A stretch of 64,000 nucleotides of DNA from Microbacterium sp. ACRRU (GCF_022346945.1 NZ_JAKRNI010000002.1:186001-250000), one strand, 5' to 3'. Counted from the stretch's first letter, positions 15,915 through 25,525 are shown. Notes: generated from the sequence alone by a model not told the origin. Made by a program: numbers and translations.

Positions 15915-17387
15915 ATGACCGATTCGCGTGAGAGCGAGCTGCTGGCATCCGTACCGAACGGCCTGTTGATCGCCGGGGAATGGCGTCCGGCCGAGGGGGG
16001 CAAGACCGTGAAGGTCAGCGACCCGGCCACCGGTGACGTGATCCGTGAGATCGCCGACGCCTCGGTCGCCGACGGCGTTGCGGCAATGGATGCCGCGGCC
16101 GACGCGTTTCCGTCCTGGGCGGCGACGCCGGCGCGGGAGCGGGCCGAGATCCTCCGTCGTGCGTTCGACCTGCTGCAGGAGCGCAAGGAAGACGTTGCGC
16201 TGCTCATGACGCTCGAGATGGGCAAGCCCCTCGCCGAGGCGCGCGGCGAGGTCGGCTACGGCGGCGAGTTCCTCCGCTGGTTCAGCGAGGTCACCGCCCA
16301 CACCCAGGGTCGCTACGGCGCCAACCCCGAGGGCACCGGTCGCATGATCGTCACGCAGCACCCCGTGGGCCCCTGCTACCTCATCACCCCGTGGAACTTC
16401 CCCCTGGCGATGGCCACCCGCAAGATCGCCCCCGCGCTCGCCGCCGGTTGCACGGTCGTCATCAAGCCCGCCACCCTCACCCCGCTCACGACGCTGTTCT
16501 TCGCGCAGATCCTGCAGGATGCCGGAGTGCCCGCGGGCGTTGTGAACGTGGTGACCACCACGAGCACCGGCCCCGTCTCCGAGCGCATCATCTCCGACCC
16601 GCGCCTGCGGAAGCTGTCGTTCACCGGCTCGACCCCTGTCGGTCAGAAGCTGTTGCAGCAGGCGGCGCAGGGCGTGCTGCGCACGTCGATGGAGCTCGGA
16701 GGCAACGCTCCGTTCGTCGTGTTCGACGACGCCGACCTCGACAAGGCGGTCGAGGGCGCGATGCTGGCGAAGTTCCGCAACATCGGCCAGGCGTGCACCG
16801 CCGCCAACCGCTTCATCGTGCAGCGCTCCGTCGTGGAGGAGTTCACGCGCCGCGTGACCGAGCGCGTTCAGGCGATGAAGATCGGCCGCGGAACCGAAGA
16901 GGGCGTGCAGATCGGGCCCCTCATCGACGACCGCGCGGTCGACAAGGCGAAGACCCTCGTCGGGGATGCCGTCGAGCGGGGCGCCACCGTGACCACCGGC
17001 GGCTCGCCCGTCGATGGCCCCGGCACCTTCTTCGAGCCGACGGTCGTGTCGGACGTGCAGCCCGGCAGCGACATCCTGCGCGAAGAGATCTTCGGGCCGG
17101 TGCTGGCGATCGTCCCCTTCGACACCGAGGACGACGCCGTACGCATCGCCAACGACACGGAGTACGGCCTCGTGTCGTACGTCTTCACCGAGTCGCTCGC
17201 GCGCGGCCAGCGCATGATCGAGCGTCTCGAGACCGGGATGATGGGCCTGAACGTCGGCGTCGTCTCCAACGCGGCGGCCCCGTTCGGCGGCTGGAAGCAG
17301 TCCGGCCTCGGCCGCGAGGGCGGCGACGAGGGCATCCACGAGTACCTGCAGACGAAGTACACGCTGACGGCGAACCCCTTCGCCTGA
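15915..17387 (+). CDS. gabD: Succinate-semialdehyde dehydrogenase (NAD(P)+)
   Basis: An aldehyde dehydrogenase of 490 residues in the GabD group. It has the motif [12 protein letters not shown], the general-base segment [16 protein letters not shown] and the catalytic Cys294 in [16 protein letters not shown] lies four bases before the ATG at 15915. It converts succinate semialdehyde to succinate. HpaI releases succinate semialdehyde, so this gene probably closes the homoprotocatechuate pathway into the TCA cycle; a GABA-shunt role is the alternative. It is transcribed alone, after repeat B1, and ends at a strong hairpin. Confidence 0.88.
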   Translation: MTDSRESELLASVPNGLLIAGEWRPAEGGKTVKVSDPATGDVIREIADASVADGVAAMDAAADAFPSWAATPARERAEILRRAFDLLQERKEDVALLMTLEMGKPLAEARGEVGYGGEFLRWFSEVTAHTQGRYGANPEGTGRMIVTQHPVGPCYLITPWNFPLAMATRKIAPALAAGCTVVIKPATLTPLTTLFFAQILQDAGVPAGVVNVVTTTSTGPVSERIISDPRLRKLSFTGSTPVGQKLLQQAAQGVLRTSMELGGNAPFVVFDDADLDKAVEGAMLAKFRNIGQACTAANRFIVQRSVVEEFTRRVTERVQAMKIGRGTEEGVQIGPLIDDRAVDKAKTLVGDAVERGATVTTGGSPVDGPGTFFEPTVVSDVQPGSDILREEIFGPVLAIVPFDTEDDAVRIANDTEYGLVSYVFTESLARGQRMIERLETGMMGLNVGVVSNAAAPFGGWKQSGLGREGGDEGIHEYLQTKYTLTANPFA

Positions 17388-17392
17388 CCCCC

Positions 17393-17441
17393 GGATGCCA
17401 CGGCCCCGCCGCCCCGATTGGGGCGTGGGCACGTGGCATCC
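17393..17441 (+). terminator. Hairpin terminator after gabD
   Basis: GGATGCCACG (17393-17402) pairs with CGTGGCATCC (17432-17441), and the inner GCCCC-GATT-GGGGC extends the structure. It starts five bases after the gabD stop, between convergent genes. There is no clear U-run. The stem is built from the GGATGCC word common in this genome. Confidence 0.65.
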
Positions 17442-17457
17442 GCCGTCGTCCCCGCGC

Positions 17458-17516
17458 GAGTCGCCAGAATTTGTCGCTTCGGGGGCGATGAATGCGACAA
17501 ATCGTGGCACCTCACG
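17458..17516. repeat. Chimeric inverted repeat A3
   Basis: The left arm (17458-17477) is identical to the A1 type, while the right arm (17494-17516) is the A2 type with one change. Pairing is therefore perfect only in the inner ATTTGTCGC part. It lies between the convergent gabD and ramB-like genes. Confidence 0.85.
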
Positions 17517-17540
17517 CCCCGGTGACTGGGGCGCCGGGGG

Positions 17541-18989
17541 CTAGGCGTCGGGGGCGGAGGCGTGGCGGTCGAGGAACGCGAAGACCTCGGCGTCGTCGAC
17601 ACCGGGGAACATTCCGCGCGGCAGCGGCGAGAACATGTGCCGGTGCACGCGGGCGCTCGGCCACGCCTTGCCCTGCCAGCGCGCGGCGGCCTCGGCGTCG
17701 GGCCGGCGGCAGCAGGACTCGTCGGGGCAGCGCGACACGCCGCGTTTGGACGTCTCGCGCCCGCGGAACCAGCGTGCATCGTCGAAGGGCACGCCCACCG
17801 TGATCGAGAAGTCGCCGTCGGTGGTCGTGCCGGTCTGCGTGGAGCACCAGAACGTCCCGACGGGCGTATCGGTGTACTGGTAATGCTCGGTGGTCCGGTT
17901 GTGCTCGTCGAACGCTGCTCTCGCCGAGAACTTCTTGCACACGATCTGCCCCTCGACCGACCCGGTGACGTCGCTCGGCAGGGGCAGCCCGTCGTTCTCG
18001 TACACGCGGGCGATCGCGCCGTCACCGTCGACGCGCAGGAAGTGCAATCGGATGCCGAGGTGGGTCGTCACGAGGTTGGTCATGCGCATCGCCGCGGCCT
18101 CGTGCGTGACGCCGAACGCGTCGCGGAAGTCCTCCACCGCGAGGTTGCGGTCCTTCTTCGCCTGCGTCAGGAAGGCCACCGAGCTGGTCTCGGGCATGAG
18201 GCAGCACGCGGCGTAGTAGTTGATCTCGAGCCGCTGCTGGAGGAAATCCGCATAGTCGGTGGGCGGACGGTGGCCGAGGAGCCGGTGCGCCATCGCTTGC
18301 AGCGCCATCGACCGTAGGCCGTGCCCGCCGGGGATGGATGCCGGTGGGAGGTAGATGCGCCCGTTCTCGAGGTCGGTGACCGAGCGGGCCGAGTGCGGCA
18401 GGTCGTTGACGTAGATGAGTTCGAAGCCGAGCTGCTCGGCCATGATGCTGACCGTGCGGTGCGTGAGTGCGCCGGTGCCGTGTCCGGCGGCCTTCAGCTG
18501 CTTCTCGGCGAGCCGTTCGATGTCGGGCAGGTGATTGTCGATCCCGCGCATGCGCAGCCGCAGCTCGGTGTTGGCGCGACGCGCCTCTTCGGGGCTCGCG
18601 ATGGTCTCGCGCTCCCGCCGCTGCAGCTCGCGGTGCAGGCCCAGCACCGCCTCGATCGTTTCGTCGCTCGTGCCTTTGCTCACCTTGATCGGGGGGATGC
18701 CGAGCTGGCGGAAGAAGGGGCTGGACTGGGCGCGTTCGAGCTCGATCTCCAGCGCGGCGCGCCGGTTCGGCGGTTCGGTCGAGAGGAGCTCGGTGACCTC
18801 GGTTTCGGTCGCGCGGGCGATCTCCTGGAGGAGTGACAGCTTGGGTTCCCGCTTGCCGTTCTCGATCAGGCTGAGCTGACTGCCGGCCACGCCGACGAGC
18901 GCTCCCAACTCGTCGAGGGTGTACCCGCGGGCGAGGCGGTGATGCCGGATGCGGTGTCCGAGAGTGGTCAGTTCGAGCGACGACGCCAT
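17541..18989 (-). CDS. ramB: RamB-like XRE/IrrE-type regulator of acetate/short-chain acyl metabolism
   Basis: A 482-residue regulator. It has an N-terminal XRE helix-turn-helix (residues about 10-65, [21 protein letters not shown]) and a middle domain derived from the ImmA/IrrE fold, with a degenerate metal motif (AMAHRLLGH). A C-terminal DUF2083-type region carries the cysteine cluster [12 protein letters not shown]. This is the architecture of RamB/ScfR proteins, which sense acyl-CoA status and control glyoxylate, acetate and anaplerotic genes in Corynebacterium and Mycobacterium. It is divergent from pckG, and an ACTTTGCA site sits in the gap. The start at 18989 follows AAGGA closely. Confidence 0.82.
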   Translation of the reverse strand: MASSLELTTLGHRIRHHRLARGYTLDELGALVGVAGSQLSLIENGKREPKLSLLQEIARATETEVTELLSTEPPNRRAALEIELERAQSSPFFRQLGIPPIKVSKGTSDETIEAVLGLHRELQRRERETIASPEEARRANTELRLRMRGIDNHLPDIERLAEKQLKAAGHGTGALTHRTVSIMAEQLGFELIYVNDLPHSARSVTDLENGRIYLPPASIPGGHGLRSMALQAMAHRLLGHRPPTDYADFLQQRLEINYYAACCLMPETSSVAFLTQAKKDRNLAVEDFRDAFGVTHEAAAMRMTNLVTTHLGIRLHFLRVDGDGAIARVYENDGLPLPSDVTGSVEGQIVCKKFSARAAFDEHNRTTEHYQYTDTPVGTFWCSTQTGTTTDGDFSITVGVPFDDARWFRGRETSKRGVSRCPDESCCRRPDAEAAARWQGKAWPSARVHRHMFSPLPRGMFPGVDDAEVFAFLDRHASAPDA

Positions 18990-19048
18990 TCCTTGACGAT
19001 AGCGAAAGAAACGAGGAATTTGCGACCGAAGACCGGTGAAAGTCGGCG

Positions 19049-19056
19049 TGCAAAGT
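19049..19056 (-). promoter_or_regulatory. RamB-type site upstream of pckG
   Basis: On the minus strand the sequence reads GCGACTTTGCAC; ACTTTGCA is the core I recall for RamB boxes in Corynebacterium. A weaker related stretch, AATTTGCGAC, is at 19017-19026. Both are in the 117-bp divergent gap between the RamB-like gene and pckG. Function is inferred from match and position. Confidence 0.5.
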
Positions 19057-19106
19057 CGCACAGTGGAGGAAGACCACCGAATTCGCTCTCAATCGAGGAG
19101 ATCGAC

Positions 19107-20993
19107 ATGGCACTCGCCGACATCTTCGCCGGACGTCCGTCCGGTCGCCCCGCCGCGACGGACTCGGCGCGACCCGCCGGTCGCGGCATCCGTCCCTCCC
19201 TCGAAGGACCGGGCCTGGCCGCGCTGACCGCGTGGGTCGATCAGGTCGCCGCGCTCACCCAACCCGACCGCATCCACTGGGTCGACGGTTCGGCGGCGGA
19301 GAACGACGCCCTGCTGCGAGAGATGGTCGACGAGGGCAAGCTCATCAAGCTGAACCCCGAGTGGCGGCCCGGCTCGTACCTAGCCCGCTCCCACCCCAGC
19401 GACGTCGCCCGCCTCGAGTCGCGCACCTACATCGCCTCCGAGCGCGAAGAGGATGCCGGGCCCACCAACAACTGGATCGCTCCGGCCGAGATCCGCCAGA
19501 CGCTCGAGGGCGTCTTCGAGGGCTCGATGCGCGGGCGCACCATGTACGTCGTTCCCTTCTCGATGGGAGCCGTCGGTGGTCCGCTGAGCCACATCGGCGT
19601 CCAGATCACCGACAGCGCGTACGCCGTGGCATCCATCGGCATCATGACGCGCGTCGGGACCGCGGTGCTCGAGCAGATCGCCGCGGGCGCGCCGTGGGTC
19701 AAGACGGTCCACTCGGTCGGTGCTCCGCTCGCGCCGGGCGAGGCCGACGTCGCATGGCCCTGCAACGACGAGAAGTACATCGTGCACTTCCCCGACACCC
19801 TCGAGGTCTGGTCGTACGGGTCGGGGTACGGCGGCAACGCGATCCTGGCGAAGAAGTGCTTCGCCCTGCGCATCGCCTCGGTCATCGGGCGTGACGAGGG
19901 GTGGCTCGCCGAGCACATGCTGCTCATCCGCGTCATCGACCCGAAGGGCAAGGCGTACCACGTCGCCGCGGCGTTCCCGTCGGCGTGCGGCAAGACGAAC
20001 CTCGCGATGCTGCGGCCGACGATCCCCGGGTGGCGGGTCGAGACGCTCGGCGATGACATCACGTGGATCCGTCCCGGTGAGGACGGGCGTCTGTGGGCGA
20101 TCAACCCCGAGGCGGGGTTCTTCGGTGTCGCCCCCGGCACGGGGGAGTCGACGAACGTCACCGCGGTCGAGACGCTGTGGGGCAACACGATCTTCACCAA
20201 CGTCGCCCTGCGTCCCGATGGCGACGTGTGGTGGGAGGGTCTGACCGACGAGGCGCCGCCGCACCTCACCGACTGGGAGGGCAACGACTGGACGCCCGCG
20301 TCGGGTCGTCCGGCCGCGCACCCCAACTCCCGCTTCACCGTCGCCGCCGCGCAGTGCCCGCAGATCGCGGACGACTGGGAGACCCCCGAGGGCGTTCCGC
20401 TGGATGTCATCCTGTTCGGCGGCCGGCGCGCCACGAACGTGCCGCTCGTGCTGGAGGCCACCGACTGGTCGCACGGCGTCTTCCTCGGCTCGACGGTGTC
20501 GAGCGAGAAGACCGCCGCGCAAGAGGGGACCGTCGGCGAGCTGCGCCGCGACCCGTTCGCGATGCTGCCGTTCTGCGGCTACAACATGGGCGACTACTTC
20601 GGCCACTGGCTCAAGGTGGGCGAGAAGCTCCGCTTCGATCGCGCCCCCCGAATCTTCCAGGTCAACTGGTTCCGCAAGGACGACGACGGCCGCTTCCTGT
20701 GGCCCGGTTTCGGCGACAATGCGCGCGTGATCGACTGGATCATCCGCCGCGTCGACGGCCAGGTGGAAGCCGTGGACAGCCCCATCGGGCGTCTGCCCCG
20801 CGTCGAGGATCTCGATCTCACCGGTCTCGACCTCCCCGAGGCCGACCTGGCCGAGCTGTTCGCGATCGATACCGAATCGTGGCTGGCCGAGGCCGACCTC
20901 ACCGAGGAGTTCTTCGACACCTTCGGCAGCCACCTCCCCGCCGCGTTGCGCACCGAGCTCGCTGCGCTGCGGTACCGCCTGCAGCGGGTCTGA
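19107..20993 (+). CDS. pckG: Phosphoenolpyruvate carboxykinase (GTP)
   Basis: A 628-residue GTP-dependent PEPCK, which converts oxaloacetate to phosphoenolpyruvate for gluconeogenesis. Signature segments are the kinase-1a loop [13 protein letters not shown] with the reactive cysteine, the kinase-2 motif [10 protein letters not shown], and [21 protein letters not shown] at 19107 is chosen because GAGGAG precedes it by six bases and family similarity begins there; the frame stays open further upstream but crosses the regulatory region. The gene belongs with growth on aromatic acids, which enter metabolism as succinate and pyruvate, and is probably controlled by the divergent RamB-like protein. 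Confidence 0.97.
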   Translation: MALADIFAGRPSGRPAATDSARPAGRGIRPSLEGPGLAALTAWVDQVAALTQPDRIHWVDGSAAENDALLREMVDEGKLIKLNPEWRPGSYLARSHPSDVARLESRTYIASEREEDAGPTNNWIAPAEIRQTLEGVFEGSMRGRTMYVVPFSMGAVGGPLSHIGVQITDSAYAVASIGIMTRVGTAVLEQIAAGAPWVKTVHSVGAPLAPGEADVAWPCNDEKYIVHFPDTLEVWSYGSGYGGNAILAKKCFALRIASVIGRDEGWLAEHMLLIRVIDPKGKAYHVAAAFPSACGKTNLAMLRPTIPGWRVETLGDDITWIRPGEDGRLWAINPEAGFFGVAPGTGESTNVTAVETLWGNTIFTNVALRPDGDVWWEGLTDEAPPHLTDWEGNDWTPASGRPAAHPNSRFTVAAAQCPQIADDWETPEGVPLDVILFGGRRATNVPLVLEATDWSHGVFLGSTVSSEKTAAQEGTVGELRRDPFAMLPFCGYNMGDYFGHWLKVGEKLRFDRAPRIFQVNWFRKDDDGRFLWPGFGDNARVIDWIIRRVDGQVEAVDSPIGRLPRVEDLDLTGLDLPEADLAELFAIDTESWLAEADLTEEFFDTFGSHLPAALRTELAALRYRLQRV

Positions 20994-21139
20994 TCCTCCG
21001 ACCCGCTCGCCTCGCTCCGCTCATCGCGGCGCGGGCCGGGCCCCCGACTCGACGCCCCTCCCTGCTCTTGGCGCGCGGGAGGGGCGTCGTCCTGTCCGCG
21101 GACGCGCGCTCTGCGACGTGCGGGAGCGGCGCCCTTCAC

Positions 21140-21207
21140 GCATAAACGCTCTCCGCGCGCATAAACGCGTGCGCATCGTGTTTCCGCGCGGGGATCGCGT
21201 TTATGCG
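21140..21207. repeat. Inverted repeat B2 (GCATAAACGCG family)
   Basis: Same arrangement as B1: direct words at 21140 and 21159, inverted words at about 21177-21188 (degenerate, GTTTCCGCG) and 21196-21207. It lies in the 268-bp gap between the convergent pckG and ABC exporter genes. The rest of that gap shows nothing else recognisable. Confidence 0.8.
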
Positions 21208-21261
21208 GGAGGGTGGCGACGTACCCCGGGCTCATCCCGCCGCGCGGCCGCGCACGGGGGC

Positions 21262-23133
21262 TCACACCAGAAGCTGGTGTTTCGCCAAATCGCGGTAGAG
21301 AGGAACGGATGCGACGAGCTCGCTGTGCGTGCCCTGCCCGACCACCCGGCCGTTCTCGAGCACCACGATGAGGTCGCTGTCGACCACGGTCGACAGGCGG
21401 TGCGCGATGACCAGCAGTGTGCGGCCGGTGGCGACGGCGTCGATCGCGTCGCGCATGCGCTGTTCATTCACGCCGTCGAGGGATGACGTCGATTCGTCCA
21501 GCAGCAGCACCGGGGGAGCGGCCAGCAGCGCGCGCGCGATCGCGAGCCGCTGACGCTCGCCGCCCGAGAGCATGACGCCGTCTTCGCCGACGGGCGCGTC
21601 CACGCCGAGCGGACTGCGTTCGAGCACATCGCCGAGGTTCACGGCTCGCAGCACGCGCTCGCAGTCGGCGTCGGATGCCTCGGGCGAGGCCAGCCGGAGG
21701 TTGTCGGCGATCGTGCCGGCCAGGGTCGGGGCGTCCTGCTCGACGTAGCCGAAGCGCGCGCGCAGTTCGTCGCGGGGGAGCTCACGGGCATCGATGCCGT
21801 CGACGAGGATCGCGCCGCCGGTGGGGTCGTAGAACCTCTCGACGAGGGAGAGCACGGTGCTCTTCCCCGCGCCCGACGGGCCGACGAGGGCGACGCGAGA
21901 CCCGCGGGGAACGGTGAACGACACCCCGCGCAGCACTTCCCGTTCGCTCTCCTCCGCCTCGGCGGCGGTCTCGTCCGCGGCCCGGTCGAGGTGCGCCTGC
22001 GCGAGCACGTTGCGCGCCTCGCGAGCGGCGGCCTCGCGCGCCTGGATGACGTGGTCCGGGTAGCGGAAGCGGACGTCGCGGAACTCGATCGCCGCGGCAT
22101 TCGGGCGGGGTTCCACAGAGCCGGGGCGGTCGTCGTCTTCCTCCTGGGGGAGGTCGAGCACTTCCTGGATGCGCCCGAGCGCACCCAGCGCCTGGTTTAC
22201 CGAGGTGATCGCGCCGATGGCCGACGCGAGCGGCTGAATGAGCAGGAACAGGAAGATCACGAACGTCACGAGCGCCGCGACGTCGATGGCCCCGGATGCC
22301 ACGCGGAAACCGCCCACACCCAGCACCACCAGGAGGGACACCTGCAGGGCGATCCCGGCCACGGGCACGATGAGGGCGGACACCTTCGCGATCCGTACGC
22401 CCGCGCCGTAGGCCTCGGTGGCGGCGCCGGTGACGGACGCGACCTCGCGTTCGGTCGCGCCCGCGGCGCGGATCGTGCGGATCGACCCGACAGCGCGCTC
22501 GACGCCCGACGCCAGCTCGCCGACCTTCGCCTGCTGCGCGGCCGACGCGGCGCGGATACGCGTGCTCAACAGGCCGACGGTCGCGATCGACACGCCGAGG
22601 ACGAGGGCGATCAGGCCGAGCAGCAGCGGGTCGATGAACGCCATCGCGACGATCGCCCCGACGAGGATGAGCGCGTTGCCGACGGCATCCGCGAGGCCCT
22701 GCGTGAGGACGGCGTAGAGCAGGGTCGTGTCGGTGCCGACGCGGGACACGAGGTCGCCCGTGCGGCGCGCGTCGAACTCGCTGATCGGCAGGTGCAGGAT
22801 GCGGGCGATCAGGCGCCGCCGGCTGGAGTACACGACGGCGGTGCCCGTGCGCTGCAGCAGGTAGTGCTGATACCCCGAGATGAGCGAGGACAGCACGACG
22901 AAGCCGACGAGAAGCCAGACGAGCGGGCCGAGGGGAATCGACTCCTGCACGCGGGAGATGACCTCGCCCACGAGAACGGGCTGCACGAGAGTCGCACCGG
23001 CTCCGAGGACGCTGAGCACCGCGACGACGACGAGCGCGCGGGTGTGTTCGAGCAGGAAGGGCAGCAGCTGACGGACGGACGCGCGCGGGCCTTCGGTGGC
23101 GCGGCGGGAGCGTGGAGGGAGGTTACGGGGCAT
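21262..23133 (-). CDS. ABC exporter half-transporter (fused permease-ATPase)
   Basis: A 623-residue half-transporter with six N-terminal membrane helices (about residues 25-330) and a C-terminal nucleotide-binding domain. The domain has Walker A GPSGAGKST, signature LSGGERQRLAIARALL, Walker B VLLLDESTSSLD and the switch histidine in VIAHRLSTV. It resembles lipid/multidrug exporters of the MsbA/BmrA type and would work as a homodimer. An alanine- and glutamate-rich stretch of about 40 residues (around 360-398) interrupts the ATPase right after the A-loop FRYPD. The start at 23133 is the ATG giving family length. Substrate unknown. Confidence 0.88.
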   Translation of the reverse strand: MPRNLPPRSRRATEGPRASVRQLLPFLLEHTRALVVVAVLSVLGAGATLVQPVLVGEVISRVQESIPLGPLVWLLVGFVVLSSLISGYQHYLLQRTGTAVVYSSRRRLIARILHLPISEFDARRTGDLVSRVGTDTTLLYAVLTQGLADAVGNALILVGAIVAMAFIDPLLLGLIALVLGVSIATVGLLSTRIRAASAAQQAKVGELASGVERAVGSIRTIRAAGATEREVASVTGAATEAYGAGVRIAKVSALIVPVAGIALQVSLLVVLGVGGFRVASGAIDVAALVTFVIFLFLLIQPLASAIGAITSVNQALGALGRIQEVLDLPQEEDDDRPGSVEPRPNAAAIEFRDVRFRYPDHVIQAREAAAREARNVLAQAHLDRAADETAAEAEESEREVLRGVSFTVPRGSRVALVGPSGAGKSTVLSLVERFYDPTGGAILVDGIDARELPRDELRARFGYVEQDAPTLAGTIADNLRLASPEASDADCERVLRAVNLGDVLERSPLGVDAPVGEDGVMLSGGERQRLAIARALLAAPPVLLLDESTSSLDGVNEQRMRDAIDAVATGRTLLVIAHRLSTVVDSDLIVVLENGRVVGQGTHSELVASVPLYRDLAKHQLLV

Positions 23134-23366
23134 GCTCACCTTGGGGAATTGATGGGTGACTCGACCGTACCTCGACCGTGGTCGCTGTGGCCGCATCCAC
23201 CCGCCCTGGCGCGACGCGGTAAGCCCAGAGACGCGCGAGGCCGCCGCTTCACCCAGGCCGTTGCGACGTTCGCGTCGCCTGCGGAACGAATCGATTCGAC
23301 AGACACTGTGCAGCACTCGCATGGCGTCATCAACGATGAGGGCGCCGACTACCTGAAGGACAAGGA

Positions 23367-25460
23367 ATGAAGAATCACACTCCGTCCGTACACCCGCGAT
23401 GGCGATCGTGCATCAGTTCACGGGAAGAAAGTGCAAGCGGCAAGCTGCGTGCATTCGGTGCCTTCGTCGCCACCGGTGCTCTTGTCGCTGCAGTGCTCGT
23501 ACCTTTGGCGGTTACCCCACCCGCGCCGGCGCACGCCGACAGTGGCGCCTTTGACGAGATCAGTGTGGCCGGCGCGTTGCGTAGTGCCCCCGAGCTGTAT
23601 GGCTACAAGATCGATACCTCGGCAGTTCAGCTGCACGTGCAGGACATAACGGTCGTCAACCCCGCTTACGAGAAGACCGACACGCTGGGATATCACAAGA
23701 GCATCTTGCGTAATCCCACCGACAGAACGCAGACGTTCTTCACCACCGCCGACGATGTGACGACTACAGCGACGGTCACCACTCAGTCTGAGCATTCTGT
23801 CGATACGAGCCTGAAGATCGGAAGATCCGTGACGGTGGGAATGGACTTCAAGATTGCGAAGGCTGAGCAGTCGTACAGCGTCGAGGTGCAAGTCGGATAC
23901 GGTTTCAAAAACTCCAAAACGTGGACTGATACCCGTACGACCACGATGAGGGTCCCCTCGCAGCCGATCCAGGTGCCTCCGCGCTCGGTAGCGACCGTGT
24001 CGCAGTGGGTAGACCAAGGAACCTATTCGGCCGAACTCGGAGTCGAGGGACGAATCCAGGGAGATGTGAAGCTCACCAGATGCGGCACAACTGTCTCCAT
24101 TCCAATCGGGCAGCTCGTTTCGCTGAAGCGCGACCCGGGCCGCGGAGCTCTCTTCCCCAGCAGTATTTCGGTCGAGGGTGACCACCTCAACTTGAAGTCA
24201 AGCGCGCAGTGGTCTACGAACAAGGCGACTCACCAGATGGTGGATGTCGCCATCACGTCTTTGGATGGCGCTGCCGCTTCTTCTCTGCCGCCAACAGTGG
24301 TGCCGCTGGACCCTGAGGGGGCGGCAGAATCCGAACGCAGCTTGAGCGCACCCGAGGGCCAGGCTGAGCACGGAGCCGCGCGATCTGCCGAGGAGCCCGA
24401 GATCGAGTCCATGCGCCAGATCATCCCGTGTGATGGCTCGGTGTACGGGCCGCGTCTGACATTGGCTAACGCGGCAGGGACCTACGACCTCCCTGCCCTC
24501 CCGGCAGGACTCATGCCGGTCCACGTGGCCACGGCTCAGATGGGAGTCACGCCGGGACAGTTGGCGTGGGGATCGTACGTCATTGCATCCGACGGTCGTC
24601 TCTACCGGAATGCCACCGTTCACGGCAACGGAGACACGGGGTGGATCGCCGCTCCTCCATACAAGGTGACGGCCATGGCAGTCTCGAGTCAATCGCCGGG
24701 CACCATCATCTACACGGACGGTCGCACCGTGTGGGACTATCGAGACAACGCATACCCCGCCCTCCCCGCCGGTGTCAGAGTCGCCGAGCTTGCATATCCT
24801 TCGTTCACGGAGGAAAGCGCAATCCCTACGGTCTTGAGCTCCGACGGGACCGTGTACCAGTTCAGGAATTACGCCTGGGTGAAGCTCGCGGGTTCATCGG
24901 TTACGTCCATCGTCGCATCGGAACAGAGTCCCGACCTGCTCTATCGAGCTGCCGACGGCATTCACTTCCAAGGCGCTGACGGAAAGAACGTCGTTCTTCC
25001 GCCGCTGCCCGCGGGGGAGGAACCGATGAATCTGCAGGGAACCGCCGTCGACGGGCGAGCCGTGCTTTTCGTGCACTCGACGAGCGGTCGCGTATACACC
25101 GCCAGCGCCGACCGCAACACGTTGGATTTCTCGACCTGGTCAACGCAGCCGCAGACCAATATCGTCGCGTTCTCGCTTGCGGCGTCGGGCGGTCCGATCG
25201 CCATCTTCAGCGATGGCCAGAAGATCTACACCACAGATGGGCGAGAGCTCCCCGCGAGCCCCTCGGAATCACCCATCGCACGCCTGCAACGCGGCACCAC
25301 TGCCGACGGCAGAGTCGCGGTGAACTGGTTCATCGATATGGATGGCCAGGCATTCTTCAACATCGATGGGCAGCCCGCCTGGCTTCCGGTGAGGGCAGAT
25401 CTCATTCGTGGAATCGAGGTGTCCAGGAACCACGAAGCCGTGATTCTGGGGAGAGATTAA
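23367..25460 (+). CDS. Secreted aerolysin-superfamily (ETX/MTX2-like) beta-pore-forming protein with C-terminal seven-repeat domain
   Basis: A 697-residue exported protein. Residues 1-57 form a long signal peptide with a hydrophobic core (about 31-50) and an AHA cleavage site before Asp58. Residues about 90-240 resemble the epsilon-toxin/MTX2 pore-forming fold: NPTDRTQTF, a Ser/Thr-rich alternating stretch (about 127-180) typical of the membrane-inserting hairpin, then TTTMRVPSQPIQVPPRSVAT, the family's VP-Q-I-VPP signature. Residues about 300-350 are a charged linker. Residues 355-697 carry seven DG-centred repeats (Asp409, 451, 493, 530, Ser573, Asp616, 659) spaced about 42 residues, suggesting a beta-propeller that may bind a target surface. 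Codon use is clearly more A/T-rich than its neighbours, so it is probably acquired. An AAGGA precedes the ATG. Function is inferred. Confidence 0.72.
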   Translation: MKNHTPSVHPRWRSCISSREESASGKLRAFGAFVATGALVAAVLVPLAVTPPAPAHADSGAFDEISVAGALRSAPELYGYKIDTSAVQLHVQDITVVNPAYEKTDTLGYHKSILRNPTDRTQTFFTTADDVTTTATVTTQSEHSVDTSLKIGRSVTVGMDFKIAKAEQSYSVEVQVGYGFKNSKTWTDTRTTTMRVPSQPIQVPPRSVATVSQWVDQGTYSAELGVEGRIQGDVKLTRCGTTVSIPIGQLVSLKRDPGRGALFPSSISVEGDHLNLKSSAQWSTNKATHQMVDVAITSLDGAAASSLPPTVVPLDPEGAAESERSLSAPEGQAEHGAARSAEEPEIESMRQIIPCDGSVYGPRLTLANAAGTYDLPALPAGLMPVHVATAQMGVTPGQLAWGSYVIASDGRLYRNATVHGNGDTGWIAAPPYKVTAMAVSSQSPGTIIYTDGRTVWDYRDNAYPALPAGVRVAELAYPSFTEESAIPTVLSSDGTVYQFRNYAWVKLAGSSVTSIVASEQSPDLLYRAADGIHFQGADGKNVVLPPLPAGEEPMNLQGTAVDGRAVLFVHSTSGRVYTASADRNTLDFSTWSTQPQTNIVAFSLAASGGPIAIFSDGQKIYTTDGRELPASPSESPIARLQRGTTADGRVAVNWFIDMDGQAFFNIDGQPAWLPVRADLIRGIEVSRNHEAVILGRD

Positions 25461-25468
25461 GTGAAGCC

Positions 25469-25508
25469 ACCCGGGTGTCACCAGGCCTCGCGCCGGTGGC
25501 ACCCGGGT
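25469..25508. terminator. Bidirectional hairpin terminator
   Basis: ACCCGGGTGTCACC (25469-25482) pairs with GGTGGCACCCGGGT (25495-25508), with one mismatch and a 12-base loop. It begins eight bases after the stop of the pore-forming protein gene and ends 17 bases from the convergent transporter gene. Confidence 0.75.
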
Positions 25509-25525
25509 ACTCCGTCGCCGATGTG

